From positions 2,232,001-2,296,000 of the forward strand of contig NZ_JAQNDK010000001.1 of the NCBI RefSeq assembly GCF_028368935.1: a DNA stretch of 64,000 bases, given 5' to 3'. The notes beneath the pieces were generated by a model that searched no databases, was not told the DNA's origin, and was given only the letters and a program-made list of their open reading frames with translations. Shown here in pieces: positions 48,931 to 57,124 of this stretch. Made by a program: the position numbers and the translations under genes. Source of the DNA: Sorangium aterium (lineage in GTDB: Bacteria; Myxococcota_A; Polyangia; Polyangiales; Polyangiaceae). Numbering within the stretch: the first letter of the stretch is position 1; each line of letters starts with the position of its first letter.

Positions 48931-50258
48931 GCGGGCCGCTGCCCGAGGGATGGACCGAGACGACGCTCGCGTCGCTCTGCTCGCACCGGAGCGGGAGCTC
49001 GAAGCTCATCAAGGGGAAGCTCCACGCCGAGCAGCGGCCAGGGCGCTACCAGGGGTTCAGCGCCGCCGGCCCCGACGTGTGGTGCGACGGCTGGGAGCAC
49101 GAGGGCGCTGCGATCGTCGTCTCCGCCGTGGGGACGCGGTGCGGGAAGGCGTTCAAGGCGCGCGGGCGGTGGTCGGCGATCGCCAACACCCACGTGGTCT
49201 GGCCGGATGAGCGGGCCATCGACGTCGACTACCTGTTCCTCCACCTCAACGACGAGGGATTCTGGGCGAAGGGCGGCTCCGCGCAGCCGTTCGTCAAGGT
49301 GCGCGAGACGTTCGAGCGGCCCTTCTCTCTGCCTCCCCTCCCCGAGCAGCGCCGCATCGTCGCGAAGGCCGAGGCGCTGCTCGGCGAGGTGGACGCGGCG
49401 AAGACCCGGCTGGCGAGGTCGTCGCTGCTCCTCCGGCGGCTCCGGCAGGCCGTGCTGGCGGCGGCGTGCTCGGGGAGGCTCACCGAGGACCTGCGCGCGC
49501 CGGGCGCCGCTGCGCCGGCCGAGGGACCGGCGGAGCCCCTGCCACGCTGCTCGACGTTGGCGCCGGCCGCGCCCGGGACGAGCAGCGACGGGCCGGGGCG
49601 TCCCCTGCCGCCGTCCTGGGTCCTCTGCCCGTTCGGCTCCCTGGTGGACAACCACGATGGCCGACGCGTCCCCGTGAGCTCCGCGGTTCGAGAGAGGCGC
49701 CGGGGGCCCTATCCGTATTACGGCGCGTCGGGGATCATCGACTCGATCGATGGCTACCTGTTCGACGGCGATTACCTGCTGATCGCCGAGGACGGCGCGA
49801 ACCTCCTGTCGAGGAACACCCGGGTGGCGTTCGCCGCGAGCGGGAGGTTCTGGGTGAACAACCATGCTCATGTGGTCCAGCCGAAGGCCGGCGTGGTCCT
49901 CGGGTACCTCGAGCTCTTGCTGAACTCGCTCGACCTGCAGCACCACGTGACCGGCTCGGCGCAGCCGAAGCTCACGCAGGCGGCGCTCAACGGCATCCCC
50001 GTCCCGGTGCCGCCGTCGGAGGAGCAGGCGGAGATCGTCCGCCGCGCACAGGCGCTCTTCGCGCTCGCCAGCGAGGTCGAGGAGCGCGTGGCCCGCGCCG
50101 CGGCCCGGGCCGACAGGCTACCGCACACGATCCTCGCCAGGGCGTTCTCCGGAGAGCTCGTCCCCACCGAGGCGGCGCTGGCCCGCGCGGAGGGGCGGGG
50201 CTACGAGCCGGCGGAGGCGCTGCTGCGCCGCATCCGGCGCAACGGGGTGAGCGGCTAG
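48927..50258 (+). CDS. hsdS: Type I restriction-modification system specificity subunit
   Basis: A 443-residue DNA-recognition subunit with two target-recognition domains, each followed by a helical conserved region. The first half begins LPEGWTETTLASLCSHRSG and its helix contains PLPEQRRIVAKAEALLGEVDAA and AACSGRLTEDL. The second half begins LPPSWVLCPFGSLVDNHDG, contains PYPYYGASGIIDSIDGYLF, and its helix has EEQAEIVRRAQALFALASEVE and ARAFSGELVPTEA. The circular permutation-like symmetry and length are normal for HsdS. It is coupled to hsdM and intact. The target sequence cannot be read from the protein. Confidence 0.92.
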   Translation: MSGPLPEGWTETTLASLCSHRSGSSKLIKGKLHAEQRPGRYQGFSAAGPDVWCDGWEHEGAAIVVSAVGTRCGKAFKARGRWSAIANTHVVWPDERAIDVDYLFLHLNDEGFWAKGGSAQPFVKVRETFERPFSLPPLPEQRRIVAKAEALLGEVDAAKTRLARSSLLLRRLRQAVLAAACSGRLTEDLRAPGAAAPAEGPAEPLPRCSTLAPAAPGTSSDGPGRPLPPSWVLCPFGSLVDNHDGRRVPVSSAVRERRRGPYPYYGASGIIDSIDGYLFDGDYLLIAEDGANLLSRNTRVAFAASGRFWVNNHAHVVQPKAGVVLGYLELLLNSLDLQHHVTGSAQPKLTQAALNGIPVPVPPSEEQAEIVRRAQALFALASEVEERVARAAARADRLPHTILARAFSGELVPTEAALARAEGRGYEPAEALLRRIRRNGVSG

Positions 50259-50479
50259 CTCTCGGTTTGATCGACATCGAACTTCATCGATCCTCTCGCT
50301 TCCTCGGCCCCCGCACGCGTCCACCACCGTCCCTCCACGGTAGCTCCTCCCGCTTCTGGAATCGCCACGGGTCGCCTTCCGTTATCCTCAGCACGCCTCA
50401 TCGGATCACCTTCGCCCACGGCTCCACGCCGTCATCGCGGGTCCGATCCGATGAAGCGCATGATCCCGAGGAGGTGCTC

Positions 50480-51892
50480 ATGAAGGTGCGGATTGTCGTG
50501 AGTTACGTCCCCCGCTATCGCCGGGGCCACCGCTTCCACTTCGTCCCGCCCGTCACCGGGATTCACCTCGCGGCGATCACCCCGCCTGAGCACGAGGTCG
50601 AGCTCTTCCACGAGCAGGTGCGCCCCGTCCCCGTCGACGCCTCGCCGGACGTTGTCGCGCTCTCGTTCTTCTCCGGCTTCGCGCGCCGCGCCTACGCGCT
50701 CGCCGATCGCTACCGCGCCCTCGGCGTGCGCGTCGTCGCCGGCGGGCCGCATGTCTCGTACTGGATCGAGGAGGCGCTCGAGCACGTCGACGTGGTGGTC
50801 ACCGGGGAGGCCGAGGCGGTCTGGCCCTCCGTCCTGCGCGATCTCGCGCGAGGCACGCAGCGGCGCGTCTATCGCGGCGAGCCGACCTCGCTCGCCGGGC
50901 TGCCGACCCCTCGCTACGATCTGCTCGAAGAGCGCTTCCTCGTCCCCCGCGTGCTCCAGGCGACGCGCGGGTGCCCGTTCACCTGCAGCTTCTGCACGGT
51001 GCCGGACCTCAACCCCGGCTTCCGCGTGCGCCCCATCGACGAGGTGATCCGCGACATCGCCACCACCCATTTCCCCCGCTTCTGGCAGGAGAAGGTCGCG
51101 TGGTTCTGGGACGACAACCTGCTCGTCCAGCGCCGCTGGGCCAAGGAGCTCCTGCGGGAGCTCGCCGGGCTCGATCGCTGGTGGCTCACGCAGGCATCCA
51201 TCGATATCGTCAAGGACCGGGAGCTCCTCGACGCGATGGAGCGGTCCGGCTGTATCGGCATCTTCCTCGGCATCGAGAGCCTCGACGAGGCCGATCTCAA
51301 GAGCGTCGACAAGCGCCAGAACCGCGCGCGCGAGTACCGCGACGCCATCCGCAAGCTGCACGATCGCGGGATCTGCGTGATGGCAGGCTTCATCTCGGGC
51401 TTCGACGATCAGACGCCGGAGGTCATCGCCTCCACGGCCGATCGGCTGAACGAGATCGGCGTCGACGTCCCGTTCCTGAGCATCCTCACGCCGTTCCGGG
51501 GCACGCCGCTGTACGACGAGCACCGGCGAGACGGGCGCATCCTGGAAGAGCGCGACTGGCCCCATTACAGCGGCTATGGGGTCGCCTTCCGGCCGGCGCG
51601 CATGTCCCCCGAGCAGCTCCTGGCCGCCCACCGCCAGATGTGGAATCGCGCCTTCGCCCCGGCGGCGGTGCTGGAGCGCCTCGCGCGCGGCGCGCGGTCG
51701 CTGAGCCGCGGCGCCATGATGCTGTCGGCGGCGATGAACGGCTTTTACGGCCTGAAGCAGATCACCGGCAACGAGCCGGCCGCGCCGCCGCTCGAGCCGA
51801 AAGGGACGATCCGGCACCCCGCGCCCGGGGACGCCCCGGCCCGGCTCTCGCGCCTCGGCCTGAAGCGGGACGGCGTCGGGATCTCTCAGTGA
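50480..51892 (+). CDS. B12-binding-domain radical SAM protein
   Basis: A 470-residue enzyme. The N-terminal part (about 1-135) is a cobalamin-binding-like Rossmann fold (VALSFFSGFARRAYALADRYR, VRVVAGGPHVSYWIEEALE, VDVVVTGEAEAVWPSVL). The radical SAM core has the Fe-S motif CPFTCSFC, a GxIxGxE-like GIFLGIES and the GFISGFDDQT segment. The terminal 100 residues are helical with basic patches. Such enzymes catalyse radical methylations, hopanoid modifications or rearrangements; the reaction is not apparent. A strong AGGAGG 6 bp upstream supports the ATG at 50480. It stands alone 221 bp after hsdS. Confidence 0.88.
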   Translation: MKVRIVVSYVPRYRRGHRFHFVPPVTGIHLAAITPPEHEVELFHEQVRPVPVDASPDVVALSFFSGFARRAYALADRYRALGVRVVAGGPHVSYWIEEALEHVDVVVTGEAEAVWPSVLRDLARGTQRRVYRGEPTSLAGLPTPRYDLLEERFLVPRVLQATRGCPFTCSFCTVPDLNPGFRVRPIDEVIRDIATTHFPRFWQEKVAWFWDDNLLVQRRWAKELLRELAGLDRWWLTQASIDIVKDRELLDAMERSGCIGIFLGIESLDEADLKSVDKRQNRAREYRDAIRKLHDRGICVMAGFISGFDDQTPEVIASTADRLNEIGVDVPFLSILTPFRGTPLYDEHRRDGRILEERDWPHYSGYGVAFRPARMSPEQLLAAHRQMWNRAFAPAAVLERLARGARSLSRGAMMLSAAMNGFYGLKQITGNEPAAPPLEPKGTIRHPAPGDAPARLSRLGLKRDGVGISQ

Positions 51893-52293
51893 TCACCGGT
51901 CCACGTACACAGCGAGCGTCGATGATCTCGACGGTCACCACGCCGTTGTCCCTGACGTCGCGACCTCTGCTCATCCCCTGCTCGAGCCCACAGGACGCCC
52001 TGCACGCAGCGCATCCGGCGGCTCGCGGGGGCCCTGGCCCGCCAGGTCAAGGCCGCTTGACAAGCATGCTGAGCGGACTAGACCCAGGCGCTCGTGCGCG
52101 AAGGTAGTTTCATGAAGGCGAGGAGCAAATCGATGTCATGAGACATTGTGCTTCCGACGTGCTTCGTGCCCGACGGTCTGGCTGGCACCTCGGAGCAGCA
52201 GCGCCGGTGCAGGCGCGCCGCGGGTGGAGCCTGCCCCGACGCTGAAGATCTGCGCCTCGCGTCCGATGATCTCAGCAACTGGGGGGATGGGAC
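51893..52293. other. Intergenic stretch upstream of the protease gene
   Basis: About 400 bp without a supportable gene. It presumably contains the terminator of the radical SAM gene and the promoter of the protease gene. A purine run GGGGGGATGGG just before 52294 serves as ribosome-binding site for the protease. No repeat was noticed. Confidence 0.5.
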
Positions 52294-53217
52294 ATGACGA
52301 CGATCGAGAAGCTGGTTCCAGGCCGCTTGCTGGCCGCTGCCGTGGCCCTGGCCGTGAGCCTGCGCGCCGCGCCTGCGCGTGCGATCACCGGGAATTACAA
52401 ACCCGACCCGGTACACACCTACGTGGGCCTCGTCGAGTTTTACAATCAGGACGGCGTGCCTTCGTTTCAATGTTCGGGCAGTCTGCTGTCGCCGCGCATC
52501 TTCCTGACGGCTGGGCACTGCACGAACGACGCGTTCAATTGGTCTTACGCGCGAGTCTACTTTCATCAGTTCGCGGCCACGAGCTTCGACCCGGCGACGC
52601 AAATGGACCCCGTGACGGGCTATCCTACCGGATGCGTCGGAGACGACCCGTACTGTGTCACCGGCCACACGCTGTACGACTTCGGCTTCGTCGGCTTCCC
52701 CGGCTTCATCCCGAACACCCACGACGCGGGGATCGTCGTGCTCGACGAACCGGCTTCGTTCCCCACAAATTTCCCGAGCCTGGCCGCCCCCGGCACGCTG
52801 GATCAGCTCGCGACGCGGCGGGGGACCCAGGACACCACGTTCGTCGCGAGCGGTTACGGGGTATCGGACAACTGGCCTCCTGACAGACCGGTGGTGTGGT
52901 TCGGCCAGCGATTGATGGCCACCACGAAGCTGCAGAACCTGAGGAACGTATTCACGGACGGCTACAACTTCCAGGTCTCGATGTCTCCGGGAAACGATCG
53001 GGGCGGGCTCTGCATCGGCGATTCAGGCGGACCCGTGCTCTGGGATGACAGCGACATCATCGCCGGCCTCGTCAGCTTCGGAAAACACCGGCAGTGCCTC
53101 GGCAACGGGTTCGCGTTCCGGGTCGATCAGCAGGAGCTGCTCGACTGGATCCTCGAGATAGCCGCGACGGTGGGTGAAGACGACCTGATCTCGGTCGTGC
53201 CGATCCCGGCCGGCTGA
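52294..53217 (+). CDS. Secreted trypsin-like serine protease
   Basis: A 307-residue S1-family protease with a signal peptide (LLAAAVALAVSLRAAPARA). The catalytic triad motifs are LTAGHC (His), HDAGIVVL (Asp) and CIGDSGGPVLW (Ser), and Cys pairs suit disulfides, including FQCSGSLL and HC at the His loop. The residue six before the catalytic Ser is Gly (GGLCIGDSGG) rather than Asp, so trypsin-type Arg/Lys specificity is not assured. No pro-domain longer than a few residues is evident. It is likely released outside the cell for predation or nutrient digestion. Confidence 0.9.
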   Translation: MTTIEKLVPGRLLAAAVALAVSLRAAPARAITGNYKPDPVHTYVGLVEFYNQDGVPSFQCSGSLLSPRIFLTAGHCTNDAFNWSYARVYFHQFAATSFDPATQMDPVTGYPTGCVGDDPYCVTGHTLYDFGFVGFPGFIPNTHDAGIVVLDEPASFPTNFPSLAAPGTLDQLATRRGTQDTTFVASGYGVSDNWPPDRPVVWFGQRLMATTKLQNLRNVFTDGYNFQVSMSPGNDRGGLCIGDSGGPVLWDDSDIIAGLVSFGKHRQCLGNGFAFRVDQQELLDWILEIAATVGEDDLISVVPIPAG

Positions 53218-53425
53218 CTCCATGGCGAGCCACGACATGGCAGGGCGATCAGGGCAAGTTTGGAGGGTGGCGGTCATGAGCGCTGGCGTCCACGAACATG
53301 CGATTGCTACGACTGTAACAGACATGAAAGGCTCGCGTGTCGCGTGCCTCCAGCCACGGCGCCAGGTCGAAGCAGCCATACAGTCACTTGACGCCGAGGG
53401 CGCGAGAGGGTGATGCTCCGCCGCC

Positions 53426-53983
53426 ATGGCGGGCTGGAAGCAGGTGAACGCGTGCCTGGCGATGGGGCTGGTCGGGCTCGCGGCTGCAGCGGCAGGCGGA
53501 TGTACCGCGCTGGCGGGGCTGGACGAAAGCTACCATCTGGTGGACGGGAGCGGAGGCGGCGGCGCCTCGGGCGGCAGCTCGACGGGAGGCGAGGCCGGCG
53601 GCGCCTCGGGCGGCAGCTCGACGGGAGGCGAGGCCGGCGGCGCCTCGGGCGACAGTTCGACGGGAGGCGAGGCCGGCGGCGGCGATGTCGGCGCCGCGGG
53701 CGGAGCCGGTGGCAGCGTCGAGTGCGCGACCTGCTCGTTGCCCCCTTACGACACCGACGATCCGGCCGACCTGTGCGAGGCGTCGGCCGAGATTTACGAG
53801 GGGCTCATGGACTGTCTCTGCGCTGCCTGCGGCCTGGTGGAGGAGTTGCCCTGCTATGGTGCGTGCGGCGCCGGCGAGGCGCGGAGCGCCGAGTGCAACG
53901 ACTGCCTCGTCTCTGTGGCCGCCGAGGTGGAGGGCGAGTGCGAGCCGGAGGTCGCGGCGTGCGAGTTCGATACGGGCGAGTGA
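53426..53983 (+). CDS. Small lipoprotein with Gly/Ser/Thr repeat linker and Cys-rich end
   Basis: A 185-residue lipoprotein. The signal ends at a lipobox (AAAAGGC). Residues 45-83 are three copies of a 13-residue repeat GGASGGSSTGGEA, encoded by a 39-bp DNA repeat. The C-terminal 85 residues have eleven cysteines in a pattern including CATC, CLCAAC, CYGAC and CNDC, so several disulfides are expected. Homology is not recognised; similar short Cys-rich lipoproteins with Gly/Ser linkers are common in Sorangium. It may be a surface or binding module. Confidence 0.7.
   Translation: MAGWKQVNACLAMGLVGLAAAAAGGCTALAGLDESYHLVDGSGGGGASGGSSTGGEAGGASGGSSTGGEAGGASGDSSTGGEAGGGDVGAAGGAGGSVECATCSLPPYDTDDPADLCEASAEIYEGLMDCLCAACGLVEELPCYGACGAGEARSAECNDCLVSVAAEVEGECEPEVAACEFDTGE
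53558..53674 (+). repeat. 39-bp in-frame tandem repeat, three copies
   Basis: Copies at 53558-53596, 53597-53635 and 53636-53674 encode GGASGGSSTGGEA, the third with two base changes (Gly to Asp and one silent). Near-identity at the DNA level suggests recent expansion, so copy number may vary between strains. Confidence 0.85.
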
Positions 53984-54010
53984 GCTCGGCCCCCGGGTAT
54001 CAGCGCTCGC

Positions 54011-55201
54011 TCAGCAGGGCGTGAACATCTCGGCGCCGAGATAGGTGTTCGTGAACTGGCTGTTGACCGGATTGCCCAGGTAGTCGTAGCACTGCACGTT
54101 CACCTGGGTGTCCGAGCCGACGCCGGTCCAGTACGAGACCTTGCAGTACTGGTTGCCATAGCCGTACGCCGTGACCATCGCGGTCGAGTTGTACGACAGC
54201 ATGTTCGGGTACCGGACGAAATGCGACCCGACGGGCGCGTTGTGCCCCGCGCTGATGCCCGGGCCGAAGTAGCAAGGATGCAGCGTGTTGTACAGACGCG
54301 TGTAGCTCGCGGGCGGGGTGTACGACGACGACACCGGGTCGCTCGCCCACGCGAAGCCGCCCACGCGGCCGGTGCTCGGCAGGCCGAGGTGATAGCTGAG
54401 GCTGAACAGGCTGTCGGCCGACGCGCCCGCCGCGCCCCAGCAGCCCACGTCGATGAGGGTGTCGGCGCCGCTCTGGGTCCAGCCCGAGACGTTGCAGTAC
54501 TCCATCCCGCCGCCGTACGCGGTGACATGCACGGTGCTGCCGGTGGCGGACATGCCCGGGACGCGGACGGTGTATCGGCCGGTGTTCACGCGGGTGATGG
54601 TGCTGTACTGGCTGCCGCTCGTGTACTGGTACGTCGTCGAGGGCGTGTACGGCGCGTTGAGCGAGGCAGACGTCTGGTCGTTCCACAGGTACGCGCCGCC
54701 ATAGCTGTTGTTCTCGCGCGAATAGAGGGCGACGAAATACGTGTTCACCGGAGCGCCGCCCACGGTGTGGCAGCGGACGTTCACGCGGAGCGTGGTGGCG
54801 AGGGCGCCGGTGCCCCACGAAGCCACCTTGCAGCGGTCGCTGCCGCTGCCGTAGCTCGCGACCTGCACGTTGCCGCCGGCGCCGGCGAGGTTCGGAAAAT
54901 CGACGTAATAGACGCCCGTGCCCGTGTTGGTGATCGTGTTGGTGCCGCCGGCCGAGTTGTACGAGTACGAGGCGTTGGCGTTGATGGTGCCCACGCTGGT
55001 CAGGGTCGACCATACCCATCCGAAGCCCTGCGTGGACGAGCTGGAGAGCATGGCCTCCTCGGCGCTGCCGGTGTCCTCTTCGGAGAGCGCCGCGGCCTCG
55101 GGATCCTGCATATCGGCGACGCAGCCAGCCGCGACCGTGGCGGCGAGCGAGGCGAAGGACGACACGAGTACAGCGAAGATGCCATTCTTGAGCATCGACA
55201 T
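54011..55201 (-). CDS. Secreted lipoprotein with three internal repeats of about 110 residues
   Basis: A 396-residue protein; the signal ends at a lipobox-like VAAGC (Cys27) and an acidic linker follows. Three homologous repeats, about 58-167, 168-268 and 281-393, each contain a TG-x-Y-x-V-x-x-P strand (VYYVDFPNLA, RYTVRVPGMS, HFVRYPNMLS), a VQVASYG/VHVTAYG/MVTAYGYG strand, then CKVASWG/CNVSGW/CKVSYW and a (V/D)V-x-C ending (NVRC, DVGC, NVQC). The pattern is beta-rich with one conserved Cys pair per repeat. I do not recognise the family; a multi-blade or Ig-like extracellular binding protein is plausible. Confidence 0.75.
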   Translation of the reverse strand: MSMLKNGIFAVLVSSFASLAATVAAGCVADMQDPEAAALSEEDTGSAEEAMLSSSSTQGFGWVWSTLTSVGTINANASYSYNSAGGTNTITNTGTGVYYVDFPNLAGAGGNVQVASYGSGSDRCKVASWGTGALATTLRVNVRCHTVGGAPVNTYFVALYSRENNSYGGAYLWNDQTSASLNAPYTPSTTYQYTSGSQYSTITRVNTGRYTVRVPGMSATGSTVHVTAYGGGMEYCNVSGWTQSGADTLIDVGCWGAAGASADSLFSLSYHLGLPSTGRVGGFAWASDPVSSSYTPPASYTRLYNTLHPCYFGPGISAGHNAPVGSHFVRYPNMLSYNSTAMVTAYGYGNQYCKVSYWTGVGSDTQVNVQCYDYLGNPVNSQFTNTYLGAEMFTPC

Positions 55202-55599
55202 GGGGAGACCTCTCGGGGTGAAATAGGGACTGGGGTGCGCGCCCTCTCTCGCGGTGCGCAGCTTCGTGGCGACGCGGGGCTCATTGCAGCGCGCGGGCCA
55301 GACGCCGGGCGCGCGAGCTGCTGCGGGTTTCCGGGGGTTCTCGCGAGGAGGGCGGGGCCGACGGTGGTCTTGGCGTCACACGCGGCGGCGGGACTGTCGC
55401 CTGGCAGAGGACAAGGGCGGCGCGGCCCCGCAGCCCATCACGACCATCGCGCCGCCCGGCGCAGCGGCGCGCATGATCTCGCGAAGACCCCGGCTCAGCC
55501 TGCGGGAAGCCCCGCGCCTCCGCCCCTGGCCGCCCCTACGCCCGAGCGTATCACCTCATGGCTTGTGGCGCGGCGACCGCGCGGGCATGAAGCCCGCTC
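55202..55599. other. Divergent intergenic region, three-repeat lipoprotein / 485-aa lipoprotein
   Basis: About 400 bp with no convincing gene. A GAGAGG lies before the leftward start at 55201. Promoters for both directions are expected. No strong palindrome was found by eye. Confidence 0.45.
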
Positions 55600-57057
55600 A
55601 TGCCCCTCCGAGAGCTCCTTCCCATCGTCCTCCTCGGCGCAGGAGTCGCGCTCGGGGCGGGGAGCGCGGCCTGCGCCGCACGACAAGGCTCGACCGGCGC
55701 GAGCTCGTCGAGCGCCGCCGCGCAGCCGGCGCGGCCGAGCGCACCGGCGAGCGCCTCCGCGGCGGCGCCGGCGCAACCGGCGGCGAGCGACCCGGCCGCG
55801 CCCGGAGGAGCCGCGCCCGAGCCGTCGCCCCCGTCGGCCGAGCAGATCGCGCGCCTCCCGCCGGGCGCCGCGATCTACGCCTCGCTTCGCAACAGCGCCA
55901 TCGACGTTGCCGTCCAGTACGTGCCCCAGATCGCCGAGGTCCTGATCGAGGCGAACCGCGCGCTCGGCAGCCAGGATCCGCCGGACGTGACGCTCGCGAA
56001 GGCCGGCATCGATCCGCGCAGGCCGATCCTGGGCGCCGTGGTGCCGGCGTCCGAGAAGAGCGCGCGCGCGGTCGTCGACGCCATGGCCAAGGGGGCCTCC
56101 GGCAAGGCGCTCGAGAAGGTCGTCCGCGGGCACGCGGCGGACGCGACGCGGGTGCGGCTCCTCGTCCCGCTCGTGAGCGGGGCGGACCCGCGGCGCGCCC
56201 TGGCGACCGTGGTCGACGTCCTTACGGGCGGCGCCCCGCTGGACGCGTGCCCGGGGGCAGCGCGCTGCGCTGGCTTCGGCGCCCGGGCGCCGCTCGGCGT
56301 GGCGCAAGGCGGGATCGCCGCCGTCGCGGTCTACGCGGACGGCGCCGACCTCCGGCTCGACGTCGTCATGCCGCTCTTCGGGTCCGGCAGCGATCCGGCC
56401 GCCCTGAAGGAGCTCGTCGCGTTCAGCGAAGAGGTCGGGGGCCCGGAGGGCCGGTGCTCCAGGTTCGACGCGAGCCCCGTCGTGTCGGTGTGCATCGATC
56501 CCGACCGGATGGGCGAGCTGGGCGCGACGGACGGCTACGGCAAGATCACGAGGGCGCTCTCCGGAGGCCACGTCGATCCGAAGGCGATCCCGGGGATCGC
56601 CGCCCAGGGCTTCGCCGAGGCCCGGCAGAACCTCTGGCTCGCCGCGCCGGCGCGCAGGCTCGCCAGCGACGGCACCCTCGGGGTCACCGTGCAGGGCAAG
56701 CGGGGCCGCTTCGTCGCGTCGTGGGCCCTGACGGACGCCTCGCGCGCCGGCGTCGAGAGGGCGTTCGCCGCCGAGCGATGCGCCGTCGGCGACGCGGCGG
56801 TCACGGAGCTCTTGCCGGCGCTCCGCGCGGCGGTCGGCGAGCCGGGGAAGGGCTTCGACGACCCGAAGAAGGTCGTCACCGCGTTCGAGGAGGCAGGCTG
56901 GTCTGCCTACCTGATCGCCGCCGCCGGCACATGGCCAAACCTGCTCGGCGTGATCGCGGGCGTGCTCGAGCGGGGCCCCGGGACCGACCCCGACTACCAT
57001 GTGTGCGCCCGATACGATGACGGGCGGCTCGTCCTCGTGTCCGAGATCCGGAGATGA
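55600..57057 (+). CDS. Putative lipoprotein of unknown function (485 aa)
   Basis: The N-terminus LRELLPIVLLGAGVALGAGS ends in a lipobox-like SAAC. A Ser/Ala/Pro linker to about residue 80 precedes a globular part starting IARLPPGAAIYASLRNSA, which has the rhythm of alternating helices and strands (LVPLVSGADPRRALATVVDVL, AAVAVYADGADLRLDVVMPLFG). These features resemble DUF3352-like proteins, but the match is weak. Few cysteines in the middle (CPGAARC, CSRF, SVCIDPDR) suggest exported folding. It is upstream of the P450 gene with 67 bp between, and may be co-transcribed with it. Confidence 0.6.
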   Translation: MPLRELLPIVLLGAGVALGAGSAACAARQGSTGASSSSAAAQPARPSAPASASAAAPAQPAASDPAAPGGAAPEPSPPSAEQIARLPPGAAIYASLRNSAIDVAVQYVPQIAEVLIEANRALGSQDPPDVTLAKAGIDPRRPILGAVVPASEKSARAVVDAMAKGASGKALEKVVRGHAADATRVRLLVPLVSGADPRRALATVVDVLTGGAPLDACPGAARCAGFGARAPLGVAQGGIAAVAVYADGADLRLDVVMPLFGSGSDPAALKELVAFSEEVGGPEGRCSRFDASPVVSVCIDPDRMGELGATDGYGKITRALSGGHVDPKAIPGIAAQGFAEARQNLWLAAPARRLASDGTLGVTVQGKRGRFVASWALTDASRAGVERAFAAERCAVGDAAVTELLPALRAAVGEPGKGFDDPKKVVTAFEEAGWSAYLIAAAGTWPNLLGVIAGVLERGPGTDPDYHVCARYDDGRLVLVSEIRR

Positions 57058-57124
57058 CAGCGCGCCTCTCGCCGGGCGCCCAGGCCGCGCCGGCGCGATG
57101 GTACAAGAGGAGTACGCACCCGCC

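Noticed and set aside
53558-53674. CRISPR array
   Set aside because: The repeats are adjacent with no unique spacers and lie in an open frame.
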